A stretch of DNA of 38,428 nt from contig JAOAFK010000098.1 in the NCBI GenBank assembly GCA_026416315.1, forward strand, positions 1-38,428, in the 5' to 3' direction. Positions 9,023-16,787 of this stretch are shown one piece after another; within the stretch, counting starts at the first letter, position 1; each line of letters begins with the position of its first letter. The stretch comes from Syntrophorhabdaceae bacterium. GTDB lineage: Bacteria > Desulfobacterota > Syntrophorhabdia > Syntrophorhabdales > Syntrophorhabdaceae. A program made the translations under genes and the position numbers. The notes below the pieces were generated by a model that saw only the letters and a list, made by a program, of their open reading frames with translations, ran no database searches and was not told the DNA's origin.

Positions 9023-9748
9023 ATGTTGGAAAAGGCTATTGAAAGATTAAAAAAAACAGAGTCATTACTCGTTATAACAGGTGCTGGTATTTCAGCTGAA
9101 AGTGGAATCCCCACATTTAGAGGTGCTGATGGTCTGTGGCAGAATTATAAGGCAGAAGAGCTTGCTACCCCATGGGCCTTTGAGAAAGACCCCGTTACTG
9201 TGTGGAAATGGTATGACTGGCGAAGGGGTATTATCTCAAAGGCAGAGCCGAATAAAGGTCATATTGCCATAAAACGCCTTGAGGAAAAATTCAATAACTT
9301 TTTTCTCATAACACAGAATGTAGACGGTCTACATGCAAGAACAGGAATAAAGCACATGGTGGAGATACATGGAAACCTATGGAGGGTGAGATGTACTAAA
9401 GATGGTAAGACTTTTATGCTATGGGACTATCCTTTGAAGGAGATACCACCAAGATGTGAGTGTGGAGGCATTTTAAGACCTGATGTGGTGTGGTTTGGAG
9501 AATCTATTCCATATGCATATCTTGAAAAATCTTATTCAGCTATAAATAGCTGTGATACCCTCATTGTGGTAGGGACATCAGGTGTTGTTTATCCTGTTGC
9601 ATCTTTTCCCCAGATGGTAAAAGAAAACGGGGGATTTGTCATAGAGGTAAATATAGAGGCTACACCAATAAGTCAAATAGCGGATATTTCTCTGTTTGGT
9701 CTTTCAGGTGAAATTTTGCCTTCCCTTTTGACAGGCCTTGAGAGTTAA
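9023..9748 (+). CDS. cobB: NAD-dependent protein deacylase, class III-like sirtuin
   Basis: Sirtuins remove acyl groups from lysines at the cost of NAD. The 241-residue protein has all core motifs: GAGISAESGIPTFRG at 20-34, TQNVDGLH at 97-104, catalytic H116 in EIHGNLW, and VVGTSGVVYP near 182-191. The WKWYDWRRG segment gives Y64 and R67. This Y-x-x-R pair marks SIRT5/CobB-type class III enzymes that accept succinyl- or glutaryl-lysine. The zinc site is incomplete by the textbook CxxC...CxxC rule: C124 is followed by D127, and the second half is C145-x-C147. E. coli CobB also has a reduced first half, so activity is still likely. A role in clearing acyl-CoA-derived modifications is inferred. 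Confidence 0.9.
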   Translation: MLEKAIERLKKTESLLVITGAGISAESGIPTFRGADGLWQNYKAEELATPWAFEKDPVTVWKWYDWRRGIISKAEPNKGHIAIKRLEEKFNNFFLITQNVDGLHARTGIKHMVEIHGNLWRVRCTKDGKTFMLWDYPLKEIPPRCECGGILRPDVVWFGESIPYAYLEKSYSAINSCDTLIVVGTSGVVYPVASFPQMVKENGGFVIEVNIEATPISQIADISLFGLSGEILPSLLTGLES

Positions 9749-9789
9749 TTCTCTTGATTATTTGTTATAAAAATCTATAGAATAATAAC

Positions 9790-10677
9790 ATGAACATGAA
9801 ACAACTCAAGGCAATAACAGAAGAATTTATCAGATATCTTCAGGTAGAAAAGGGTGTGATGGCAAACACAAAAAGGGCATATAAGTCTGATATAAAAGGA
9901 TTTATAGAGTTTATTGAAAAAAGCGGATATAGTGAAATAGATCACCATGCCATCAGGTCATATATTGTAAATATTTATAAACAAATTAAAAAATCATCAC
10001 TTTCAAGAAAGATTTCCGCTATAAAAGTGTTTTTTAAGTTTCTTAAAAAGAAAGGCTATCTTGTTGAAAATACAGCATTAATTATAAAGAATCCTAAAAC
10101 AGAAAAGCATTTGCCAAAATTTTATACAATTGATGAGATGTTTCACTTTCTTGATTATTTGCCTTCAGAAAAATGGAACCATTTAAGGAACAAGGCCATA
10201 TTCGAGCTTATGTATTCAACAGGAATAAGGTCTCAAGAGGCCCTTGATATAAACATAGAAGATATCCATATTCAAGGTATGTGGGTGAGGGTGAAAGGGA
10301 AGGGCGGTAAAGAGAGGATCTTGCCTTTTGGAGAAAAGGCAAAAAAGGCGTTAGAGTCATATATAGAATGGCTTAAGGCAAATAAATTGTATAGCCCTGA
10401 AAGACCGCTATTCGTTAATTTTAGAGGAGATAGGTTATCTTACAGAAGCCTCCTTCGTATTATGAAAAAACATCAGTTGAAGGCAGGTCTTTTTAAAAAT
10501 CTTACACTTCACGGTATAAGGCATTCCTTTGCAACTCACATGCTTGACAGTGGTGCAGATTTAAGAAGTATTCAGGAATTATTAGGTCATTCAAGGCTTT
10601 CTACAACACAGAAATATACCCATATCTCCATGGACAAGCTAATGGAGATATACGATAAATCACATCCAAGAAGGTAA
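9790..10677 (+). CDS. xerC: XerC-type tyrosine recombinase
   Basis: A 295-residue tyrosine recombinase, probably the chromosome dimer resolution enzyme acting at dif. The N-terminal SAM-like DNA-binding domain spans about 8-95. The catalytic set is complete: R147 in GIRSQEA, K171 in VKGKGGKERI, H241 and R244 in LHGIRHSFATHML, H267 in LLGHS, and the nucleophile Y276 in TTQKYTHIS. The place directly before hslV and hslU is a common housekeeping context for xerC, which argues against a phage integrase. A 41-nt gap upstream holds a weak promoter-like pair (TTGATT at 9754, TATAGA at 9776), so it may have an extra start of transcription. Whether it is XerC, XerD or a single-enzyme Xer cannot be decided here. 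Confidence 0.88.
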   Translation: MNMKQLKAITEEFIRYLQVEKGVMANTKRAYKSDIKGFIEFIEKSGYSEIDHHAIRSYIVNIYKQIKKSSLSRKISAIKVFFKFLKKKGYLVENTALIIKNPKTEKHLPKFYTIDEMFHFLDYLPSEKWNHLRNKAIFELMYSTGIRSQEALDINIEDIHIQGMWVRVKGKGGKERILPFGEKAKKALESYIEWLKANKLYSPERPLFVNFRGDRLSYRSLLRIMKKHQLKAGLFKNLTLHGIRHSFATHMLDSGADLRSIQELLGHSRLSTTQKYTHISMDKLMEIYDKSHPRR

Positions 10678-10680
10678 AAT

Positions 10681-11205
10681 ATGAAATCTACAACAGTGAT
10701 ATGTGTAAGACACAGGGGTAATGTTGCTATTGGAGGCGACGGTCAGGTAACATTAAATACCACAGTTGTTAAACATACGGCAAAAAAGATAAGAAAAATA
10801 TATAAGGATAAATGTCTTGCTGGATTTGCCGGTGCTACAGCAGATGCATTTACCTTATTTGAAAGATTTGAAAAAAAACTCGAAGAGTATAATGGTAATA
10901 TTATAAGGGCCTCTGTTGAACTTGCAAAGGACTGGAGAACAGATAGACTTTTAAGGAGGCTTGAGGCACTGTTGATAGTTGCTGATAAAGAACATACCCT
11001 GATACTTTCAGGAAACGGTGATGTAATAGAGCCCGATGATGGCATTGCAGCTATAGGTTCAGGTGGCCCTTATGCACAGGCAGCAGCAAAGGCCCTTATA
11101 AAATATACAGATCTCACAGCTACTGAAATTGTGAAAGAATCCATGCGCATTGCCTCGGAGATATGTATTTATACTAATGATAGAATTGAGATAGAGGAAC
11201 TATAA
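10681..11205 (+). CDS. hslV: ATP-dependent protease proteolytic subunit HslV
   Basis: Peptidase subunit of the HslVU (ClpQY) protease, forming the inner double ring. The 174-residue protein has the N-terminal threonine nucleophile motif TTVICVRHRG. Removal of the first three residues (Met-Lys-Ser) would expose T4 as the catalytic N-terminal threonine. GGDGQV near 18-23 and the LAGFAGATADAFTLFERFE block follow as in all HslV proteins. The gene starts 3 nt after xerC, and its TAA stop shares a base with the hslU ATG (TAATG), so the two protease subunits are made together. Length and motifs are standard. Confidence 0.97.
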   Translation: MKSTTVICVRHRGNVAIGGDGQVTLNTTVVKHTAKKIRKIYKDKCLAGFAGATADAFTLFERFEKKLEEYNGNIIRASVELAKDWRTDRLLRRLEALLIVADKEHTLILSGNGDVIEPDDGIAAIGSGGPYAQAAAKALIKYTDLTATEIVKESMRIASEICIYTNDRIEIEEL

Positions 11206-12536
11206 TGGATATGTTAAAGCCACGGGAGATAACAGAAGAATTAAATAGATATATAATTGGGCAGAATAAGGCAAAAAGGGCTGTTTCCATTGCGTTGAGA
11301 AATAGGTGGCGTAGGCAGATGATTCCTAAGGAGTTAAGAGATGAGATTGCTCCAAAAAACATCATTATGATAGGTCCCACAGGGGTGGGTAAAACAGAGA
11401 TTGCAAGAAGGCTTGCAAAGCTTGCAAATGCACCTTTTTTAAAAATAGAGGCAACAAAGTTTACAGAAGTAGGGTATGTGGGTAGAGATGTGGAATCCAT
11501 GATAAGGGATTTAACAGAACTTGCTGTGAACATGGTGAAAAAGGAAGAGCAGGAGGCCGTTAAGGAAAAGGCAAAGGTCCTTGCTGAGGAGAGACTCCTT
11601 GATATCCTTTTACCTGTCCAGAAGAAAAAAACCTTAGAAAACGGCATTGAACAAGAAGATTCTTCAAGGGAAAAATTAAGAATTCTTTTTAAAGCTGGAA
11701 AATTAGATGAAAAAATGGTGGAAATAGAGATGCCCGATAGGGTATTGCCTATAATTGAGATATTTTCTGCATCAGGCATGGAAGAGATGGATATGCAGAT
11801 AAGGGATATATTCGGCAATATTTTGCCGAAAAAGACAAAAAAAAGAAGACTTAAAGTAAAAGAGGCCTATGAATATCTTATTCAGGAAGAATCAAAAAAA
11901 CTCATCGATATGGATAAGGTTATAAAGGATGCAATTGAAAGGGTTGAGCAGTCAGGGATCATTTTTCTTGACGAAATAGATAAAATTGCAAGTAGAGACA
12001 GAACCCATGGGCCTGATGTATCCAGAGAAGGGGTGCAAAGAGATATTCTGCCCATTGTAGAAGGTACAACGGTCACAACAAAATACGGTATGGTGAAAAC
12101 AGACCATATACTGTTTATAGCGGCAGGGGCATTCCATATGTCAAAGCCATCTGACTTAATTCCTGAGTTGCAGGGGAGATTTCCTATAAGGGGAGAGCTT
12201 GACCCATTAACAAAGGAAGATTTTTATAGAATACTTACAGAGCCAGATAATGCCCTTATAAAGCAGTATAAGGCCCTTCTGGCCACTGAAAATATTGAAC
12301 TTGATTTTGAAAAAGAGGCCATAGAGGAGATTGCAGAAATTGCACAGAAAATTAACGAAATGACAGAAAATATAGGTGCAAGAAGGTTATATACAGTGAT
12401 GGAGAAATTGCTCGATGAGATATCCTATTCAGCTCCGGACATGAATGAAAAGAAGATTATCATAACAAGAGATTATGTAAGAGAAAAATTAGGAGAGTTT
12501 CTCGAAAGAGAAGATTTAAGTAGATATATTTTGTAA
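11205..12536 (+). CDS. hslU: ATP-dependent protease ATPase subunit HslU
   Basis: AAA+ unfoldase partner of HslV. The 443-residue chain has the N-terminal PREITEELNRYIIGQ block, a Walker A GPTGVGKT at 57-64, the pore loop region KFTEVGYVGRDVES near 85-98, and Walker B IIFLDEID at 252-259. The family-typical inserted I-domain lies between them. It ends in LSRYIL, the conserved C-terminal tail that docks into HslV. A DGIAAIG-type HslV partner is directly upstream with a one-base overlap. The next gene, argB, begins 18 nt downstream, an arrangement often seen in Desulfobacterota. Confidence 0.97.
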   Translation: MDMLKPREITEELNRYIIGQNKAKRAVSIALRNRWRRQMIPKELRDEIAPKNIIMIGPTGVGKTEIARRLAKLANAPFLKIEATKFTEVGYVGRDVESMIRDLTELAVNMVKKEEQEAVKEKAKVLAEERLLDILLPVQKKKTLENGIEQEDSSREKLRILFKAGKLDEKMVEIEMPDRVLPIIEIFSASGMEEMDMQIRDIFGNILPKKTKKRRLKVKEAYEYLIQEESKKLIDMDKVIKDAIERVEQSGIIFLDEIDKIASRDRTHGPDVSREGVQRDILPIVEGTTVTTKYGMVKTDHILFIAAGAFHMSKPSDLIPELQGRFPIRGELDPLTKEDFYRILTEPDNALIKQYKALLATENIELDFEKEAIEEIAEIAQKINEMTENIGARRLYTVMEKLLDEISYSAPDMNEKKIIITRDYVREKLGEFLEREDLSRYIL

Positions 12537-12554
12537 AAAAATTTTGGAGCGTAT

Positions 12555-13400
12555 ATGGGCGAGAAAATTAAAACACTCCTTGAGGCACTGCCTTATATAA
12601 AGAAATTTTTCGGCTCTACATTTGTGATAAAATATGGTGGTGCTGCAATGGAGGAAGAATCATTGAAAAAAGAGTTTGCAAGAGATGTGGTTCTCCTAAA
12701 ATATGTAGGGATAAACCCTGTGATAGTGCATGGTGGTGGACCCATGATAGGTCGATTATTGAAAGACCTCCAGATACCCACTAAATTTGTGGATGGGTTA
12801 AGGGTAACAGATGAAAAAACTCTTGAAGTGGTTGAGATGGTATTATCAGGCCTTATAAACAAAGAGATTGTAAAAAATATAAATGACATGGGAGGAAGGG
12901 CCATAGGTCTATCCGGAAAGGATGGAAGGCTTCTTGTTGCAAAAAGGGTTGAAGATAAAGACATAGGCCTTGTGGGTGATATCGTAAATGTAAATGTGGA
13001 TATCATAAAGGATATCAATAAACACGGATATATCCCTGTGATTGCACCCCTTGCTGATGGTCTGGATGGAAATTCATACAATGTGAACGCAGATACAGCT
13101 GCAGGAAGGATCGCAGAAGCCCTCCTTGCAGATAAACTTATTCTACTTACAGATGTGGACGGTGTACTGGGAAATGATGGTAGTCTCATCTCAACCCTTA
13201 CGAAGGAAGAGGTGGATATCCTTATGAATAAAAAGACCATATCTGGTGGGATGATACCAAAGGTATCATGCTGCATTGATGCCTTAAATGCAGGAGTCAA
13301 GGAAACCCATATAATTAATGGAAAGATTCCTCATGCAATACTCCTTGAAGTTTTTACAGATTCAGGTATAGGCACAAAAATCTCAGGGGGAATGTCATAA
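12555..13400 (+). CDS. argB: Acetylglutamate kinase
   Basis: Phosphorylates N-acetylglutamate, the second step of arginine synthesis. The 281-residue protein shows IKYGGAAM near 25-32, the glycine-rich VIVHGGGPMIG near 57-67, and the C-terminal NADTAAGRIAEAL and KLILLTDVDGVLG blocks of the amino-acid kinase fold. The short helix before the core (EALPYIKKF, 10-18) corresponds to the N-terminal helix that links dimers into hexamers in arginine-inhibited enzymes, so feedback inhibition by arginine is plausible but inferred. GGAG precedes the ATG. The TAA stop shares a base with the argD start (TAATG). Confidence 0.97.
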   Translation: MGEKIKTLLEALPYIKKFFGSTFVIKYGGAAMEEESLKKEFARDVVLLKYVGINPVIVHGGGPMIGRLLKDLQIPTKFVDGLRVTDEKTLEVVEMVLSGLINKEIVKNINDMGGRAIGLSGKDGRLLVAKRVEDKDIGLVGDIVNVNVDIIKDINKHGYIPVIAPLADGLDGNSYNVNADTAAGRIAEALLADKLILLTDVDGVLGNDGSLISTLTKEEVDILMNKKTISGGMIPKVSCCIDALNAGVKETHIINGKIPHAILLEVFTDSGIGTKISGGMS

Positions 13401-14599
13401 TGCAGGAAGAATTTATAAAAAAAGGGTTGCAGTATCTTGCAAATACATACAATAGATTTCCCATTGTTGTTACAAAGGGCGAGGGGTGCTGGGTATGGGA
13501 TTTAAACGGCAGGAGATACCTTGATTTTTTATCTGGTATTGCAGTTTGCAATCTCGGGCACGCACATAAAAATGTTGTGGAAGGTGTAGTCCAGCAGGCA
13601 CATAAGCTTTTTCATATCTCAAATCTTTTCTACATTGAACCTCAGATAAAAGCAGCAGAACTTTTATGCAAGCATTCTTTCGGGGATAAGGTGTTTTTCT
13701 GTAACAGTGGAGCTGAAGCAAATGAGGCAGCCATAAAACTTGCAAGACGTTATTCGTGGATTAAATACGGCGAAGATAGATATGAGATAATAGTGATGGA
13801 GAATTCTTTTCATGGAAGAACCATAGCGACCCTTACCGCAACGGGTCAAAAAAAATTCCATGAAGGATTTCAGCCACTCCTTGAAGGCTTCAGATACTGT
13901 GAATTCAACGATATAGATGCCCTAAAAGGGTGTATAAACAGTAAGACCTGTGCAATCATGTTGGAACTCGTACAATCAGAGGGTGGTATATATGTAGCAG
14001 ATAAAGAGTACATAAAGGAATTAAGAAAAATTGCAGATGAAAATGATATCCTTTTAATTTTTGATGAGATACAGACAGGAATGGGTAGAACAGGAAGATT
14101 TTTTGGATATGAACATTTCCATATCGAACCTGATATAATGACCCTTGCAAAGGCTTTAGGCAATGGTTTTCCAGTGGGATCAATGATTGCCAAAGAACAT
14201 GTAATGGATGCCTTTGTCCCTGGGACCCATGCCTCTACCTTTGGTGGAAACCCCCTTGCTATGAGTGCAGTTTTAGCAACCATAAATACATTAATAGATG
14301 ATGGTGTGATAAAAAACTGCGAAAAAATGGGAATGTATCTAAGAGAAGGGCTTAAAAGATTAAAGGAAAAGTTTTCCATTATAACGGATATAAGGGGATT
14401 AGGACTTATAATTGGTATGGAGCTTTCCATAAATGGGGATGAAATTTTAAAGGAATTTATGAAAGAGGGCATTATAATAAATTGCACAAAGGGCAATATC
14501 TTAAGGCTCCTGCCCCCTCTAATCATAACAGAGGAGGAAATAGACCTCTTTCTTGAAATAGCAGAAAGGGTTTTTGAAAGATTTGAAAGGAGAGTATAG
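13400..14599 (+). CDS. argD: Acetylornithine aminotransferase
   Basis: PLP-dependent class III aminotransferase that converts N-acetylglutamate semialdehyde and glutamate to N-acetylornithine. The 399 residues match the family length. Visible landmarks are the phosphate-binding CNSGAEANEAAIK at 101-113, SFHGRTIATL near 136-145, the pyridine-nitrogen aspartate D222 in IFDEIQTGMGRTG, and the Schiff-base lysine K251 in TLAKALGNGFPVG. The gene is coupled to argB by TAATG and is followed closely by argF. The enzyme may also serve lysine synthesis as in other bacteria, but nothing local shows this. Confidence 0.96.
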   Translation: MQEEFIKKGLQYLANTYNRFPIVVTKGEGCWVWDLNGRRYLDFLSGIAVCNLGHAHKNVVEGVVQQAHKLFHISNLFYIEPQIKAAELLCKHSFGDKVFFCNSGAEANEAAIKLARRYSWIKYGEDRYEIIVMENSFHGRTIATLTATGQKKFHEGFQPLLEGFRYCEFNDIDALKGCINSKTCAIMLELVQSEGGIYVADKEYIKELRKIADENDILLIFDEIQTGMGRTGRFFGYEHFHIEPDIMTLAKALGNGFPVGSMIAKEHVMDAFVPGTHASTFGGNPLAMSAVLATINTLIDDGVIKNCEKMGMYLREGLKRLKEKFSIITDIRGLGLIIGMELSINGDEILKEFMKEGIIINCTKGNILRLLPPLIITEEEIDLFLEIAERVFERFERRV

Positions 14600-14604
14600 G
14601 TAAT

Positions 14605-15534
14605 TTGGGGAACAAGGTGAAAAGAGACTTTACGAAATTACTGGATATCAATAAAAAAGAATGCCTTCGATTGATTGAAAGGGCTCAAAAATTAAAAGAG
14701 TTAAAAAAACAAGGTATAGAATATAGACCCCTTAAAGGTAAATATCTTGCCATGATATTCGAAAAGGCCTCTACGAGGACAAGGATCTCCTTTGAAATAG
14801 GTATAAAGGATTTAGGTGGTTCAGCCGTTGTTCTAAATAAAGGGGATACACAATTAGGAAGGGGAGAACCTATTGAAGATACTGCAAGGGTAGTAAGCAG
14901 GTATGTGGATGCTATCATGATAAGAACCTTTGGCCAACAAATCGTGGAAAGGCTTGCCGCATGGTCAACTGTGCCTGTTATAAATGGCTTAACAGATGAA
15001 TTTCATCCATGCCAGATTTTATCTGACCTTTTTACTATAAAGGAAATAAAAAAAGACTTTAAAGATTTGAAGATTGCCTATATTGGTGATGGAAACAATG
15101 TGGCAAATTCCTGGATTGAGGCATCTATTCTTTTTGGTTTAAATCTAAGTATTGCCACACCTGAAGGATACGAACCCCTTGCTAATCTTGTCGAAATGGC
15201 AAAAGAAAATAAAAATTTTCAACTTCTGAAAGACCCTTTTGAAGCAGCAAAAGATGCAGATGTGATAAACACGGATGTATGGGTGAGTATGGGACAGGAA
15301 GAAGAACAGAAAGAGAGAAGAGAAGCATTTAAATCATACAGGATTGATGATGAGCTTTTAGCAGTAGCAAAAAAAGATGCAATTGTTCTACATTGCCTTC
15401 CAGCCCATAGAGGTGAAGAGATAACAGAAGGTGTCTTTGAAAGGTTTTCTTCCATCATCTTCACCCAGGCGGAGAACAGATTGCATGTACAGAAGGCACT
15501 TCTCGAATGGTTAATCCTTGGATGGAATGAATAA
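14605..15534 (+). CDS. argF: Ornithine carbamoyltransferase
   Basis: Makes citrulline from ornithine and carbamoyl phosphate. The carbamoyl-phosphate loop STRTR is at 56-60 in the 309-residue reading, HPCQILSD and the ornithine-side HCLPAHRG motif follow. All catalytic motifs are intact. The start is uncertain. The longest frame begins with TTG at 14605, but a GTG at 14617 with GGGG six bases upstream would start the protein as MKRDFTKLLD, which is closer to the usual OTC N-terminus (305 residues). I lean to 14617 biologically but keep the longer bounds. argC, argJ and argH are not in the window. Confidence 0.94.
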   Translation: MGNKVKRDFTKLLDINKKECLRLIERAQKLKELKKQGIEYRPLKGKYLAMIFEKASTRTRISFEIGIKDLGGSAVVLNKGDTQLGRGEPIEDTARVVSRYVDAIMIRTFGQQIVERLAAWSTVPVINGLTDEFHPCQILSDLFTIKEIKKDFKDLKIAYIGDGNNVANSWIEASILFGLNLSIATPEGYEPLANLVEMAKENKNFQLLKDPFEAAKDADVINTDVWVSMGQEEEQKERREAFKSYRIDDELLAVAKKDAIVLHCLPAHRGEEITEGVFERFSSIIFTQAENRLHVQKALLEWLILGWNE

Positions 15535-15572
15535 AACCATTTGAGACCCTAAAAAAAGAATGGAGGATCAAA

Positions 15573-16772
15573 ATGTCTGATATTAAAAAGGTAGTCCTTG
15601 CATATTCAGGTGGACTTGATACTTCTGTGATATTAAAGTGGTTAAAGGAGAAGTATGGCTGCGATGTAATAGCCTATGCCGCTGATATAGGTCAGGAGGA
15701 AGAACTCAAGGGTCTAAAACAGAAGGCACTCAATACAGGGGCTTCAAAGGTCTATATTGAGGATTTGAAAGAAGAATTCGCAAGGGATTTCATTTTTTTT
15801 GCCATAAAGGCTAATGCAATTTATGAAGGTGGTTATTTAATGGGTACTTCCATTGCAAGACCCCTCATTGCAAAAAGACAGATCGAGATTGCAAGGATGG
15901 AAAAGGCTGATGCCGTATCTCACGGTGCAACAGGAAAGGGTAATGACCAGGTAAGGTTTGAACTCACATACTATGCCCTTGAACCCAATATAAAAGTTAT
16001 AGCACCTTGGAGGGAGTGGGAATTTACTTCAAGGGAAGAACTTATTGATTATGCTAAAAAACACAAAATCCCTGTCCCAGTAACAAAGAAAAAACCATAT
16101 AGTATGGATAGAAACTTGATGCATATAAGCTATGAAGGTGGAATCCTTGAAGACCCATGGAGAGAGCCGGACGAAAAGATGTTTTTGACAACCGTATCCC
16201 CTGAGAAGGCTCCTGATAAACCAAGATATATTGAAATTGAGTTTTTAGATGGCATTCCAATAAAGATTGATGGAAAAAAGATGACACCTTACAAAATAGT
16301 TGCCCATTTGAACAAAATTGGCGGTGAAAATGGTATAGGAAGGGTAGACATAGTAGAAAACAGATTTGTAGGAATGAAGTCAAGAGGCGTCTATGAAACT
16401 CCAGGTTGTACAATCCTCCAAACAGCCCACAGGGCCATGGAATCCATAACCATGGATAGGGAGGTCATGCATCTAAGGGACAGTCTAATTCCAAAGATTT
16501 CAGAATTGATATACTATGGCTTCTGGTATTCTCCAGAGATGGAGGTGATAAAGGCATTTGTTAACGAATCACAAAAGGGAGTGACAGGAACAGTGAGATT
16601 GAAACTCTATAAAGGTAATTGCATTGTTGTGGGAAGAAAGTCGGATAAATCCCTCTACTCAAAAGACTTTGCTACATTTGATAGGGATTCTGTTTATAGA
16701 CAGGCAGATGCTGGCGGTTTTATAAGGCTTAATGCCTTAAGGCTCAGAATAAGGGCCATGTTGAATAAATAA
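15573..16772 (+). CDS. argG: Argininosuccinate synthase
   Basis: Joins citrulline and aspartate using ATP to give argininosuccinate. The 399-residue protein begins with the ATP pyrophosphatase P-loop AYSGGLDTSV (10-19). It contains the SHGATGKGNDQVRFE block near 115-129 and the CTILQTAHR region later on, all as expected for the family. A clear GGAGG lies 7 nt before the ATG. The 38-nt gap after argF shows no hairpin, so it is likely co-transcribed with argB-argD-argF. In many Desulfobacterota argH follows; here leuS does, so argH must be elsewhere. Confidence 0.97.
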   Translation: MSDIKKVVLAYSGGLDTSVILKWLKEKYGCDVIAYAADIGQEEELKGLKQKALNTGASKVYIEDLKEEFARDFIFFAIKANAIYEGGYLMGTSIARPLIAKRQIEIARMEKADAVSHGATGKGNDQVRFELTYYALEPNIKVIAPWREWEFTSREELIDYAKKHKIPVPVTKKKPYSMDRNLMHISYEGGILEDPWREPDEKMFLTTVSPEKAPDKPRYIEIEFLDGIPIKIDGKKMTPYKIVAHLNKIGGENGIGRVDIVENRFVGMKSRGVYETPGCTILQTAHRAMESITMDREVMHLRDSLIPKISELIYYGFWYSPEMEVIKAFVNESQKGVTGTVRLKLYKGNCIVVGRKSDKSLYSKDFATFDRDSVYRQADAGGFIRLNALRLRIRAMLNK

Positions 16773-16787
16773 TTTCGGAGTGTCAAC

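Noticed and set aside
9790..10677. Tyrosine recombinase as an integrase marking a mobile element
   Set aside because: It is XerC-like in length and context (next to hslVU), and no att-like repeats, tRNA gene or phage genes are nearby.
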